DNA of 64,000 nucleotides from Evansella clarkii (GCF_002019695.1 NZ_MTIV01000022.1:124001-188000), one strand, 5' to 3'. Shown: positions 42,074 to 51,254, counted from the first letter of the stretch. Program-made: numbers and translations. Notes: a model not told the origin generated them from the sequence alone.

Positions 42074-42616
42074 ATGCCTGAATTTATCAAAACCGAACAT
42101 GTCAACCGCATGTTTCCCTTCGAATTTTATAACGAGTTGAGCGAAAACCTGAAAGCCTTCACGCTTCTCAACCCGGCATTCATCCTGCGGGATCATCTCG
42201 ATGTCACGACAGAACAGTGTAAAGCACTGTTTGAACAGTCACGGAAGAATAAACCGATGGATACGTTGAATCAAAATAATTTAATTCAGGTGGAACCATT
42301 TGGCGAGCTGTTAACGCTCGACATGTGCTGTCCCTCGGAAGACAAAAACACCGTCCTTCGAGAACGCGATAAACGCAGCCAATTACCGCTTTCGATTGTC
42401 GTCGCCCAGCTGTATGATTCGTCCGGCTTCCCGGTGTTCTCAAAAGATGTTACCGAAGAATCGATTAAAAACATCCCAGAGGTCCTCTGGGACGATCCGA
42501 ACCTTTTCTTAGGGGTCGTCTCCTTTACGGAAGAAGAACCTCGCGTGGCTGTGATAAAGATACCGAAGCGCATTGAAAGTCAGCTATTCGAAAGCGTCCA
42601 GGGTGACACTCCGTGA
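42074..42616 (+). CDS. hypothetical protein, 180 aa
   Basis: AAGGAGG precedes the ATG. Soluble alpha/beta protein, no motif recognised. Preceded by the TTACGTAAT motif and followed by a strong terminator, so probably monocistronic. Confidence 0.62.
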   Translation: MPEFIKTEHVNRMFPFEFYNELSENLKAFTLLNPAFILRDHLDVTTEQCKALFEQSRKNKPMDTLNQNNLIQVEPFGELLTLDMCCPSEDKNTVLRERDKRSQLPLSIVVAQLYDSSGFPVFSKDVTEESIKNIPEVLWDDPNLFLGVVSFTEEEPRVAVIKIPKRIESQLFESVQGDTP

Positions 42617-42623
42617 CGCCAGG

Positions 42624-42653
42624 CGTGCCGGCAACTACCGGCACGTTTTTTTA
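42624..42653 (+). terminator. intrinsic terminator
   Basis: CGTGCCGG (42624-42631), CAACTA, CCGGCACG (42638-42645), T7. Confidence 0.9.
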
Positions 42654-42704
42654 ATGGACAACCACCTTTCTCTCCATGACCAAAAAGCGAACAAAATGTC
42701 TTTA

Positions 42705-42728
42705 AAAACGCTCTACCCGTATAGTTTT
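42705..42728 (+). promoter_or_regulatory. operator copy 3 upstream of the CPBP gene
   Basis: AAAACGCTCT, 4 bp, GTATAGTTTT. A degenerate right half. TTGTCA (42731) and CATAAT (42745) follow but are too close together to be one promoter. Confidence 0.55.
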
Positions 42729-42791
42729 TCTTGTCATTTAGTGTCATAATAGAACTAAGTATTACCAAATAATGGAAATGGGGTGTTGTTC

Positions 42792-43559
42792 ATGCCTGCG
42801 GCAAGAAAACCACTGAAAGTCCGCCAGATTGAGCGGATGAAAGAAAAAGAGTATTCGAAGAGTTATTTAAAACAAAAACAGGAACATCAGGAGGAGCCAA
42901 ACAGTTACCCGCTGACACGGCTTATCCTCATCAAAGATTTTTTCCGTACACCGGACTTATACAAAGCTATTGGTTTCTTTTTCAGCATTCAAATCATTAT
43001 CGCCACGATTGCTGCAGGGTTGAGATATCCGGAATTCGCAGGGGCCTTGAACTTACTCGCCCTGGTTCTAGGTGTCACCATTGTCACATTATCGATCCGA
43101 ACAATTAACAAACGACAGCGACTGGACCCCACAAGAAGGAGATTCAGGCTCTCCCGCGTCCTACTCATCGTCACAGTAATGCTTTTAGCGCTGTTTGCAA
43201 CCACGTTTATTTATAACCTTATCGGGATCACTATGCCGGAGCAGCCGAATCAGTCATCACTAAATTCTTTACTGGTCGTGTTTCCGGTAGTAATGATCTT
43301 TACTATGGTGGTCGTCTCCCCTGTCACAGAGGAACTGGTATTCCGCGAGCTGCTGCCGTATGCGACCGGTCCGAGTTATCTGAGTTTTGTTATCGCAAGT
43401 ATTATCTTTATTGCATTGCACGCCCCATACGGGATCATGGGCTGGACGAGCTACGCCATCCTGGCAGCCGGGTTTCTATACGCCCGACTGAAAGACAATA
43501 ATGTTTACACAGCGATCGCTGTCCATATGATATGGAATGCATTGACGCTAATCATTTAG
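42792..43559 (+). CDS. CPBP-family intramembrane metalloprotease, 255 aa
   Basis: Six or so membrane segments and the CPBP/Abi motifs: EELVFRE (EExxxR), FIALH (FxxxH) and HMIWN (HxxxN). Related proteins include CAAX-prenyl proteases Rce1 and bacteriocin-immunity proteins. The N-terminal 45 residues are basic and cytoplasmic. ATG 42792 with GGGG about 8 nt upstream. It has its own copy of the 24-bp operator, tying it to the replication regulon. Substrate unknown. Confidence 0.85.
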   Translation: MPAARKPLKVRQIERMKEKEYSKSYLKQKQEHQEEPNSYPLTRLILIKDFFRTPDLYKAIGFFFSIQIIIATIAAGLRYPEFAGALNLLALVLGVTIVTLSIRTINKRQRLDPTRRRFRLSRVLLIVTVMLLALFATTFIYNLIGITMPEQPNQSSLNSLLVVFPVVMIFTMVVVSPVTEELVFRELLPYATGPSYLSFVIASIIFIALHAPYGIMGWTSYAILAAGFLYARLKDNNVYTAIAVHMIWNALTLII

Positions 43560-43676
43560 ATATACCAACAAATGGAAATGTGTGGTAAATTAAAATTCCG
43601 GTGCGGATATTATATACGCTTATCCCGCACCAATATCACACACCTAATCTACATAATCAATTAAGGAGGGGGACCC

Positions 43677-43916
43677 ATGCTTGTAATCTGTCTAATTGGT
43701 TATCTTTGTATAGGAACGATTGTAATTATTTGGGGCGCTTATGACCCGATTTCAGAGCAAGTTGATTGGTCATTATCCGGCGGGTTTGGGAACCCTTTAC
43801 TCATGTGGTTTATATGCATCATCATTTTCCCTATACTCCTCCCAAGCATCATACGTGGAAGGTTACGGCTGAATAAACACGCTAAGATATATCGAAAACA
43901 TAACCCTAAAACTTAA
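43677..43916 (+). CDS. small membrane protein, 79 aa
   Basis: AAGGAGGGGG before the ATG. Two hydrophobic segments (LVICLIGYLCIGTIVIIWG and LLMWFICIIIFPILLPSI) and a basic tail. Unknown. Confidence 0.6.
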   Translation: MLVICLIGYLCIGTIVIIWGAYDPISEQVDWSLSGGFGNPLLMWFICIIIFPILLPSIIRGRLRLNKHAKIYRKHNPKT

Positions 43917-43958
43917 TCATACAAACAAACTAGTATCTACTAAAAGGAGCGCTCATAC

Positions 43959-44627
43959 ATGAACCGCGAAAGAACAACAGAGGAAAACAAAGATATGGAA
44001 ATTATCAAACATACGACGAAAACATCCAAAGCATTTAATACTGGTATAGACCCGATCCATCTCCTGGAAAAACTGGACGGATACATGGAGGTATTGACCA
44101 ATAACCCAAGTGAGAAAGATGTCCAGGGCATTAAAAACGAACTCGAATCCATGGAGATTATCACACTGACCTACGGAGAAGAACGCTGGTGGATCAATGA
44201 GGCGCTCGTATTACATAAGTACGTGATGAAGCGACCAATGGCCAAACGAATCAGCCATCTGTTCAAAACGAGAGGTGAATGGAGAAGTGAACACGTCAAA
44301 AAAGACAATATCGAAGTGAAATCGAGGGTCCATCTGCCGATCCATGTAATTATCCAACCGCAAGCGGATATTGACACTGAAAATAACGATGCCAACAAGC
44401 TAACCTTCGCCATAAAGGGAATTCACCACTCCATAGAAGAAATGCTGGAAAACGGCGATTCTTCCTGTGGGGTTTTCTTGAAACCGTACGGCGTCATCCA
44501 TATGAACAGACTCAGCATGTGGTTGGAAGAAAATGAAACTTACGGTCACTGGAGTATGAAAGACGAACTCCGCACGATGAGTCTGTATGAGATCGCCAAA
44601 GAAACAGTTATCGAAACGAGACTTTAA
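43959..44627 (+). CDS. hypothetical protein, 222 aa
   Basis: AAAGGAGCG before the ATG. Soluble, mostly helical; no motif recognised. A bidirectional terminator follows. Confidence 0.62.
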   Translation: MNRERTTEENKDMEIIKHTTKTSKAFNTGIDPIHLLEKLDGYMEVLTNNPSEKDVQGIKNELESMEIITLTYGEERWWINEALVLHKYVMKRPMAKRISHLFKTRGEWRSEHVKKDNIEVKSRVHLPIHVIIQPQADIDTENNDANKLTFAIKGIHHSIEEMLENGDSSCGVFLKPYGVIHMNRLSMWLEENETYGHWSMKDELRTMSLYEIAKETVIETRL

Positions 44628-44631
44628 GAAC

Positions 44632-44672
44632 AAAAAAAACCTTACAGGGATAACCCCTCGTAAGGTTTTTTA
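44632..44672. terminator. bidirectional terminator
   Basis: A8, AACCTTAC (44638-44645), GTAAGGTT (44660-44667), T5. Lies between convergent genes. Confidence 0.85.
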
Positions 44673-44691
44673 TTTGCGATACGGTACTTTC

Positions 44692-45426
44692 TCACATCAA
44701 TGCCATGGTTCGAAGTCCAAAGCTCGACCAAATAATATACCCGGCACATACCACATGAAGCACAACAGCCGCCTGGAATACCACATTTTCCCCAAAACCA
44801 CCTGTCTCGTATACAAACGAACGATAACTCCCCCGCTTCCGGCGCCATTTAGGTACAGGATAAAACCAGCGAATACCCTGCTTACTAAATGAATCCTCGA
44901 CAATATGAAGCGTATATCCGAGCGCCAGAGCAAGCAAGTATACTGATTCGGTATACCACGCAACCCCTGCCGCCAACAAGACGATCCAAATGGTATGGGT
45001 AATCGTCCGGTGCGGGATCGCCCGGCTTATTGGTGTGACATACCTCCCCAGTGTGGAGGTTTCCGAATCAATGTCCGGCAGGATCGTTCCGAGCGCAAAA
45101 AACAACAACATGAGTGTGATCGTAAGCGGATATGTTCCTTCCGCTACGAGATAAAGGGTCCCCATACCCCCTATCATCGTGACCAGCTGTAAGAGACGTA
45201 AACGCCCGCTCCCTATATTAAACAGTATCAATATAAAACAGCTGACCACCCCTACCATCAAACCGTATTCGGTAAATGACAGCGGTTCTCCGATTGATAG
45301 ACCAAATACCTCTAAATAATTTCCTCCCTCTACAGCAACGTCATTCCGGTTCGCATACGCCGTGTACCCTATTAAGGCAGCATGCGCCAAAGCAAGCGAA
45401 CCGACAGCATGTGTTCGTCCAAGCAT
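44692..45426 (-). CDS. YdjM/DUF457-like membrane-bound metal-dependent hydrolase, 244 aa
   Basis: Starts MLGRTHAVGSLA and has several membrane segments. The family's conserved LPDID (about 113-117) is followed by HRTITHT (about 139-145) and a later GYTLHIVEDSF. These His/Asp positions bind metal in the YdjM family, sometimes described as LexA-regulated inner-membrane hydrolases. Minus strand; its promoter region holds two TTACGTAAT motifs. Role on the replicon unknown, possibly membrane lipid hydrolysis. Confidence 0.82.
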   Translation of the reverse strand: MLGRTHAVGSLALAHAALIGYTAYANRNDVAVEGGNYLEVFGLSIGEPLSFTEYGLMVGVVSCFILILFNIGSGRLRLLQLVTMIGGMGTLYLVAEGTYPLTITLMLLFFALGTILPDIDSETSTLGRYVTPISRAIPHRTITHTIWIVLLAAGVAWYTESVYLLALALGYTLHIVEDSFSKQGIRWFYPVPKWRRKRGSYRSFVYETGGFGENVVFQAAVVLHVVCAGYIIWSSFGLRTMALM

Positions 45427-45478
45427 AGGCCTCTCCCCGCTTTCTTGGTATTATTTTTCTGTACTATTACATAAATAT

Positions 45479-45495
45479 ATTACATGTTACGTAAT
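45479..45495 (+). promoter_or_regulatory. ATTACAT.TTACGTAAT motif, copy 3
   Basis: ATTACATGTTACGTAAT, upstream of the minus-strand YdjM-like gene; preceded by a further ATTACATAAATAT word. Confidence 0.5.
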
Positions 45496-45619
45496 ACTAT
45501 TTTTTGATAAAAAAATATACTCGGTCTTCGCCCCTCCCCTATGGAGTCATAACTTCGGCGCGTCTTCCCGAGCAACATCAGATCAAAACGACAACTAATA
45601 ATTAATATTACATAAATAT

Positions 45620-45636
45620 ATTACATATTACGTAAT
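45620..45636 (+). promoter_or_regulatory. ATTACAT.TTACGTAAT motif, copy 4
   Basis: ATTACATATTACGTAAT, also with an ATTACATAAATAT word just before it, giving a tandem repeat of copy 3 at 141 bp distance. Between two minus-strand genes. Confidence 0.5.
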
Positions 45637-45656
45637 ATAAAGTATTTTTTTAAAAA

Positions 45657-45992
45657 TTACTCCCCATTTCTCACCCGGTGGTACGCATCATTTCGTATCG
45701 CGTCCCTCGCCTCATTGGTGTCATCTTTTACGATGGACTGGTGTAAGGCAACGAGTTCGGCTAAAAGCATGTTCGTCACACGACTCTCCGTCGCCACGGT
45801 GTCCAGTCGATCATGAATCAATTCCAGCCATTGAAGCTGGGCCTTGGACGCCTCTAATTGCTTCTGGGACGACGCTACCTGCTCTTTCGCAAGAGATACT
45901 TGCTTCTGTATTCCTTTTATCAACACCGAAACCTCCCCCGGCGGTTTCGGTGCCGGGGTAAATCGTTTTTTTATTTCGGCAACATTGTGCAC
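45657..45992 (-). CDS. coiled-coil protein, 111 aa
   Basis: GTG at 45992 is preferred: GAGGAG lies 7 nt before it. An ATG at 46007 lacks a spaced ribosome site. Long coiled coil (about 15-90: KQVSLAKEQVASSQKQLEASK onward). Unknown function. Confidence 0.6.
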   Translation of the reverse strand: MHNVAEIKKRFTPAPKPPGEVSVLIKGIQKQVSLAKEQVASSQKQLEASKAQLQWLELIHDRLDTVATESRVTNMLLAELVALHQSIVKDDTNEARDAIRNDAYHRVRNGE

Positions 45993-46061
45993 GACGCATC
46001 TCCTCATTTCCTTATTTTATTAGACTTAAAGACTAGAAGACTACAGCTTGAAACAGTCAGT

Positions 46062-46520
46062 TTAGAATAAATCTGAGTTCTCTCCGCGCAGTATGGCCAG
46101 GTAATCGTTCGGATCTTCGTTAACCTCCAGTACGTTCTGTCCATCAAAATACGGCAAAATTGGTATTCCGAGATGCACCATCCCACTCACCAGGCAGATG
46201 TTTTGATACTTCGGTGACCCGTCCACAAATAGCGGATGGCGAGAGCGAAAACGGAATGTCTTTTTCTTCGAGCAATCAATGTGTATGCGCTCTACAATCT
46301 TGTAAGCCGCCGGGATTCTACTACGGCCAAATGATGTACTTATAAACTTAATTAAATTAATCAGGGAACTATCAATCATATGAGAATCCGGATAGTATTC
46401 TTCTTCAAACACCGGTAAGGCGTTCACCCCGTCTCCACCTTCCAGAAATTCCATCAAGGGTTTCTCCAGTACCTCGTACATAGAGAATGACCTCACCTTG
46501 TTATCATCGCACATTTTCAC
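46062..46520 (-). CDS. hypothetical protein, 152 aa
   Basis: AGAGG precedes a GTG at 46520 (ATG 46514 also possible). Soluble alpha/beta protein, no motif. Its minus-strand promoter (TTGCTG, 16 bp, TATGAT) overlaps operator copy 4, so it is likely part of the same regulon. Confidence 0.6.
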   Translation of the reverse strand: MKMCDDNKVRSFSMYEVLEKPLMEFLEGGDGVNALPVFEEEYYPDSHMIDSSLINLIKFISTSFGRSRIPAAYKIVERIHIDCSKKKTFRFRSRHPLFVDGSPKYQNICLVSGMVHLGIPILPYFDGQNVLEVNEDPNDYLAILRGENSDLF

Positions 46521-46610
46521 TTCACACCTCTCTGCTTTTCTACAACCCGTCAGCTTTACGGGTATGTTTACCTATTACTATTCTATCATATTTGTTAATT
46601 GTTTAACAGC

Positions 46611-46634
46611 AAAACGCTGTCCGTACAGCGATTT
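46611..46634. promoter_or_regulatory. operator copy 4, between divergent genes
   Basis: AAAACGCTGT, 4 bp, ACAGCGATTT. Closest to the consensus in its left half. Flanked by CATAAT (46643) on the plus side and by the minus-strand -35 of the 152-aa gene. Confidence 0.7.
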
Positions 46635-46704
46635 ACTTTACACATAATAGTTTACACCTATATTTGGAAAAAGGCAAGATATGGATAACAAGTAATAAAA
46701 GTTG

Positions 46705-46743
46705 AAAACACTGTCTGTACAGAGGATTAACCTTTCGTATAAA
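46705..46743 (+). promoter_or_regulatory. operator copy 5
   Basis: AAAACACTGT, 4 bp, ACAGAGGATT (46705-46728), followed by TATAAA at 46738. Degenerate right half. Confidence 0.6.
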
Positions 46744-46782
46744 TAGGACTTTTGTACAAACGTAATAAGTGAAATGCAAGTA

Positions 46783-46806
46783 AAAACGCTATACACACAG
46801 CGTTTT
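46783..46806 (+). promoter_or_regulatory. operator copy 6
   Basis: AAAACGCTAT, 4 bp, ACAGCGTTTT. Third copy within 200 bp upstream of the MoxR/VWA block. Confidence 0.7.
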
Positions 46807-46882
46807 TTACACAAAATCGAGTTTCCAAATTACGACATTTTTTGTCGAATTGTTAGAGAAATAGTATTGGGTCAAAATACCT

Positions 46883-46915
46883 ATTGTTTTCGCCGGGAAA
46901 TCAGCCGAAAACAAT
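46883..46915 (+). other. 10-bp inverted repeat in the leader of the MoxR block
   Basis: ATTGTTTTCG (46883-46892) with CGAAAACAAT (46906-46915), 13-nt loop, no T tract. Possibly a leader hairpin or operator. A smaller CGACA/TGTCG hairpin lies at 46833. No gene is seen in 46521-46962. Confidence 0.5.
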
Positions 46916-46962
46916 CGATCAAACCTATGAGTCTAAATCCATGAAGAAGGAATGATGTAAGG

Positions 46963-47232
46963 ATGGTCAGTGAAAAAGATAACGTTCTAAACGGGCTGAC
47001 AGATATGTTCTACGAGGTGCAGCCTGATGAGGAGTACTTGGAGGAAGATGAAGATACGGCAGACGACATCCGTCAGGTCCAGAAACTCTCGAATGACAAT
47101 GCTGCAACAGCCGAGGAGAAAATCAAAGCGCTCGCGGACTTTAACGGTAAGTGGTTCCCAGACGGGCTGTCTGCAATCGAGCAGAAGACCTACCGGTTCC
47201 TGCTCGATCAGGCCGAGAAATTAACAGTCTAA
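46963..47232 (+). CDS. hypothetical acidic protein, 89 aa
   Basis: GAAGGAATG precedes the ATG. Very acidic (DEEYLEEDEDTADD). First gene behind the triple operator array, upstream of the MoxR ATPase. Possibly a DNA-mimic or adaptor, but nothing shows this directly. Confidence 0.6.
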   Translation: MVSEKDNVLNGLTDMFYEVQPDEEYLEEDEDTADDIRQVQKLSNDNAATAEEKIKALADFNGKWFPDGLSAIEQKTYRFLLDQAEKLTV

Positions 47233-47393
47233 AAGGTCTTACGTCACACTTGAAACCCCTGTGATTCCGCTGGTATTGCGAGCGGAATCACCAATAAATC
47301 AAAAGAAGGAAGACCCCAGGTTCTATGTGACCCCTCATAGCAGAACCGGTCAAATTCATAAAAAACTAATTATCCGAAAGCGAGGAATCTATT

Positions 47394-48716
47394 ATGAAAT
47401 CAGCATTAACATTCTCACAAGTACAACCGTTTATTGAGGCGGACCTAAGAGCAGGGCAGACACCGGCCCTTATGGGACCAGCAGGTATTGGTAAATCCAG
47501 TCTGACAGAAGGGTTAGCTCGTACATTCAAGACGATGGTATTCACGCTGCCTGTTAACCAGTTAGCGGACCGTGCCGATCTGACCGGTGTTCGTATGACT
47601 CAGTCCGAGAACGGAAAATGGCGCCAGGAGGCTTTCCCGCATTCTATTATCATGGAGGCTATCGAATACGCAGAGAATCACCCGGACGAAAATCCGATCC
47701 TGTTCTTGGACGAATTTAACCGAGCTTCTTCTGACATCACGTCTTCTATCTTGTCGTTCCAGACGTTACGTCGAATCGGTACGATTGACTTCCCGGACAA
47801 CCTTCGCATGCTCGTTGCTGGAAATGATAAAGGGAATGTGACCAGCCTGGACGAAGCTAGTATCTCTCGTTTCTCTGTGTACCATGTCCGCCCGGATCTT
47901 GATACGTTCCTGAGTATCCAAACGCTTAACCCGTTTGTCACAGATGTGCTGACCAAACATCCAGAGGATTTAATGGCCATGGAAGCGGTTGAAAACAGCA
48001 GCAAGGATGACGGTGACGACGATGAGGATGAGGATAAAGAAAGTGAAGAATACGCATTCTCCCAATTGGAGTTCATGTCTGAAGATACGTTCACGCAAGT
48101 AACACGTCCAAGGACGATTACGTATGTGAGTGAGTGGCTGAACAACATGGGAATCGATAAATCTGGAAGTGACACAGAGCGCGCATTGCTCGGTCAGCTG
48201 TTTGCAGACATGACAGAAGCAGATGATTCCAATATCCTTCTTGCTGGTATCGAAGCCCACGTTGGAAGTACGACGTTTGCACACCACCTGTTCGATGAAA
48301 TCAATACGCATTTCAATGCGATGCTAAGCGCTACGCACGTTTCTAACCAGCCGGTTCTTAACGATCTGCGACCGAAACAGGATATCATCAATGCGCTAAG
48401 TCGTTCACAGGACGTACAGGCTGTCGAGCAGCTTATCACCAATATGAGCGAGAAAGACCGCCTGAACACCCTCGTATGGCTGACAGAGCAATCCAGTACG
48501 AAAGAAATTAACAACAATCAGGCTGTGACTGCATTTATGTCTAACGCTCCGCATCACATCACGCAGTTTGACAACAAAGCCATTCAGAACTTGATGAAGG
48601 TCCTTCCTGATTCAACGAAGGTGGCAGAAAGCGCTGTACAAGCCATGCTCGGCAGCACCGCACCGGTGATGAACCAGTGGAAAGGCATGATTCAGTCCGT
48701 GATGGAGCAGGATTAA
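47394..48716 (+). CDS. MoxR-type AAA+ ATPase, 440 aa
   Basis: Walker A GPAGIGKSS (28-36), Walker B LFLDEFNR (D106, E107), a sensor segment VAGND, then an arginine finger region (ISRFSVYHV). A very acidic insertion (DDGDDDEDEDKESEE) lies at about 204-219. MoxR ATPases act as chaperones with VWA-domain partners; the VWA protein two genes downstream is the expected partner. A weak AAAGCGAGG site precedes the ATG. Followed by a terminator-like hairpin also found after the next gene. Confidence 0.88.
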   Translation: MKSALTFSQVQPFIEADLRAGQTPALMGPAGIGKSSLTEGLARTFKTMVFTLPVNQLADRADLTGVRMTQSENGKWRQEAFPHSIIMEAIEYAENHPDENPILFLDEFNRASSDITSSILSFQTLRRIGTIDFPDNLRMLVAGNDKGNVTSLDEASISRFSVYHVRPDLDTFLSIQTLNPFVTDVLTKHPEDLMAMEAVENSSKDDGDDDEDEDKESEEYAFSQLEFMSEDTFTQVTRPRTITYVSEWLNNMGIDKSGSDTERALLGQLFADMTEADDSNILLAGIEAHVGSTTFAHHLFDEINTHFNAMLSATHVSNQPVLNDLRPKQDIINALSRSQDVQAVEQLITNMSEKDRLNTLVWLTEQSSTKEINNNQAVTAFMSNAPHHITQFDNKAIQNLMKVLPDSTKVAESAVQAMLGSTAPVMNQWKGMIQSVMEQD

Positions 48717-48742
48717 TCGCATAACTTTAAACCTGTACAAAG

Positions 48743-48777
48743 ACCCTCTGAGGATAGCGCTCAGAGGGTGGTTTTTT
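48743..48777 (+). terminator. terminator after the MoxR gene (repeat unit a)
   Basis: ACCCTCTGAG, GATAGCG, CTCAGAGGGT, GGTTTTTTA. Stem and loop are identical to the terminator at 49263. Confidence 0.88.
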
Positions 48778-48823
48778 ATTGTCCGTATTTTACACGGCTT
48801 TATTCAGAAAGGAGACTGCCCTT

Positions 48824-49246
48824 ATGGCAAATTATGAATCTCGTATGCGCACTTCCTATTTCCAGGTGAAAAATGAGGAAGAGTTCCTCGAAACAATGAA
48901 TAATCTCAATCTCGATATCAAGATCGTCACAGAAGACAAAGGTATCGTGATTTATGGATCGGATTTCACGTATACGACCCAAGAGATCCTGGCCGATAAT
49001 GGTGATTATATTGGAGAAAAAGAAATAGACGTTTTAGATATTATACAATCTCACCTGAAGGATGGGGAAACCGTACTTATCAACAGCATTGGCTACGAAA
49101 AAATGCGCTATCTTCACAGTACATCTGTGATTATCACATCCAAAGAAATCCTCAGTGTCAGTGCAGAAGAGGCTGTGAAGGAGCTGGCAGTGAAGCAAGG
49201 GTTGCTCACGGAGGAACAGGCTCTAACGTTAGAATGCATTTATTAA
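48824..49246 (+). CDS. hypothetical protein, 140 aa
   Basis: AAAGGAG is about 10 nt before ATG 48824. Soluble, alpha/beta. Lies between MoxR and VWA genes with terminators on both sides. Unknown. Confidence 0.62.
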   Translation: MANYESRMRTSYFQVKNEEEFLETMNNLNLDIKIVTEDKGIVIYGSDFTYTTQEILADNGDYIGEKEIDVLDIIQSHLKDGETVLINSIGYEKMRYLHSTSVIITSKEILSVSAEEAVKELAVKQGLLTEEQALTLECIY

Positions 49247-49262
49247 AAAAGTAATACGTAAT

Positions 49263-49299
49263 AACCCTCTGAGGATAGCGCTCAGAGGGTTATTTTTTA
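49263..49299 (+). terminator. terminator before the VWA gene (repeat unit b)
   Basis: AACCCTCTGAG, GATAGCG, CTCAGAGGGTT, ATTTTTTA. Same stem and loop as the hairpin at 48743. Confidence 0.88.
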
Positions 49300-49409
49300 A
49301 TCAACGAAAAACCCAGACCTTCTTATCCGAAGCGGGCGGTAACGCGACCCGCTTCCGATAAAGCAAGCGAAAATCGATTTATTAACCTATTCCGAAAGGG
49401 GAATTACAC

Positions 49410-51203
49410 ATGTCAATTAAAATTCGAAATCAAAAACCGGCCGTTTTATATCAAGATCCGTTCAATGTTCTGCCGAATATCAACGCCGACAAGGACATAA
49501 ACGAGTATGGGGACAAAATCACGGACCACATCAAAGACCGCTATATCAAACCGATGTACACGCCCATTAACAGCAACCATCCAGTGGTCATTGAAGATAA
49601 TGCTGGTGGAAATACACAACAAATCGACGAGGATACACTCTTCAACGGTGTGATGCACCTATGGACGAGTGACACGCTCGATGTGACCCTTCAAGACCAG
49701 ATCAGCGAAATCTATCGTCAGGGTATTCAATACCTTGCTCCGAACGACTGGTATTTCGAAGAACAGCTCGGTATCGAGGCGCTTACACGCATGAAACTGC
49801 CGGTTCCGTCCCAAAGGGCTGGAAAGATCGTGAAGTACTCCGCTTCAGTGGATGTGATTCCGACAGCAAAAGCGTTCCTGGCACAGCCAGACGCGACGAA
49901 CGCCATTAACTGGTTTGCGAACATCGCGGCCTATACGCATGAGCGTCCGTTTAATAATTACTTACTCATGACGGTGCAGACAGCCGACGTGTTCAACGAT
50001 CTCAAACAGCAGGTGAAGAACTACGTCCAGGCGTGGCAGACGAAGCAGCCGATCAGCAAAGACGTGAACAAACTGCTTGCTGACTTCGATAAAATCGATC
50101 TGACAAACGACTTATCTGCCGGATTGTTTCTACCAAACGGCGGCGGAGCTTCCCCAGCGGAGCAGGACGCCTTATCGTTTACCCGCATTGTGCTTTATGT
50201 CATGAGCCAATTCGAGAAAAACACAAACAATCCCGGGGCGTTTACGATCCAGCCGTCGAATCTGCAGCAAGTATACTTCCCGGAAAACCTTATTATTCTG
50301 AACCTGGAAAACTACGCGCACGCAAAACCTGCGGATATTAAGAGTGACTGGGATCAGTTTGAAAAGGCGCTCAACGCCAAAAAGAATCTGCGCTTTATTT
50401 CAAACAAAAAGCTGATGACAGCCAAAGCGGTCAACCGAAGTATCGGCGGAGGCAGTAAATCATCAAGCTCCTCTGGGAAAGGTCGAGGTCTTGAACGGGC
50501 GAAAGTGCAGCCATTCAGCGGAAAACCAATCCCGGCACAGCAAATGCTTACGATGATGAAGCGCGTAATCGAATCGCAGGTCACAAAACAAGTGACGCAA
50601 AACACGTACAAGAGCCAATCCATCTCGTACATGCGACCAAACAGACGTAAACCAGATGACATTAACTTGCCGGGTAAGCTGACTACGACGATGTACCGCC
50701 CCGACATTCATGTATATCTCGATACATCTGGATCGATTTCTGAATCCCAGTACAGAGACGCTGTGACAAACCTGATTATGTTGACGAAACGGATTAACTG
50801 TAACTTATACATCACTAGTTTCAGTCACTACATCAGCCAGACGTCCCTTCTCAAAACGAAAGACCGCTCCACGTCTCAGATTTACCAGCAGTTTCTGCGG
50901 ATTCCGAAAGTGACTGGCGGAACGGACTTTGAACAGGTATGGCGCAAGATCGACATGATTGATGAGTTCAACAAAAAGAACAATTACTCGCACCAAATCA
51001 ACTTCATGATTACCGACTTTGGCTACCACCTTTCTTCCGGCCACCGCTGGGATCAATCACGGGCGAGTGTGAAGAACACGTATTACGTACCGATGTCCAT
51101 GAACCCAAATGGATGGCAGCACCTGCGCCAATGGGCAAAAGAGTTTAGAGAGCAAATGATTAAAGCGGGAGATTACGGCATCAGAAAGCGCATGCTTCTG
51201 TAA
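49410..51203 (+). CDS. VWA-domain protein, MoxR partner, 597 aa
   Basis: The C-terminal third is a von Willebrand A domain with MIDAS DTSGS (438-442), the downstream Thr in GGTDF (T505) and an ITDFGY strand. The N-terminal 400 residues are helical with a Gly/Ser linker (GGGSKSSSSSGKGRG, about 351-365). This layout (helical N-terminus + VWA at the end) is typical of proteins paired with MoxR ATPases in metal insertion or complex assembly. GAAAGGGG precedes the ATG. Substrate here unknown. Confidence 0.85.
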   Translation: MSIKIRNQKPAVLYQDPFNVLPNINADKDINEYGDKITDHIKDRYIKPMYTPINSNHPVVIEDNAGGNTQQIDEDTLFNGVMHLWTSDTLDVTLQDQISEIYRQGIQYLAPNDWYFEEQLGIEALTRMKLPVPSQRAGKIVKYSASVDVIPTAKAFLAQPDATNAINWFANIAAYTHERPFNNYLLMTVQTADVFNDLKQQVKNYVQAWQTKQPISKDVNKLLADFDKIDLTNDLSAGLFLPNGGGASPAEQDALSFTRIVLYVMSQFEKNTNNPGAFTIQPSNLQQVYFPENLIILNLENYAHAKPADIKSDWDQFEKALNAKKNLRFISNKKLMTAKAVNRSIGGGSKSSSSSGKGRGLERAKVQPFSGKPIPAQQMLTMMKRVIESQVTKQVTQNTYKSQSISYMRPNRRKPDDINLPGKLTTTMYRPDIHVYLDTSGSISESQYRDAVTNLIMLTKRINCNLYITSFSHYISQTSLLKTKDRSTSQIYQQFLRIPKVTGGTDFEQVWRKIDMIDEFNKKNNYSHQINFMITDFGYHLSSGHRWDQSRASVKNTYYVPMSMNPNGWQHLRQWAKEFREQMIKAGDYGIRKRMLL

Positions 51204-51219
51204 ATCTTTCAGACACATA

Positions 51220-51254
51220 AAAGGGGAGCGGACCTGTCACCGCTCCCCTTTCAC
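51220..51254 (+). terminator. intrinsic terminator
   Basis: AAAGGGGAGCGG pairs with CCGCTCCCCTTT over an 8-nt loop. Stem very strong; T tract short. Confidence 0.75.

Noticed and set aside
45811-45999. A 62-codon minus-strand frame starting near 45999
   Set aside because: It lies in another frame of the coiled-coil gene, which has better spacing to the GAGGAG site and a consistent coiled-coil pattern.
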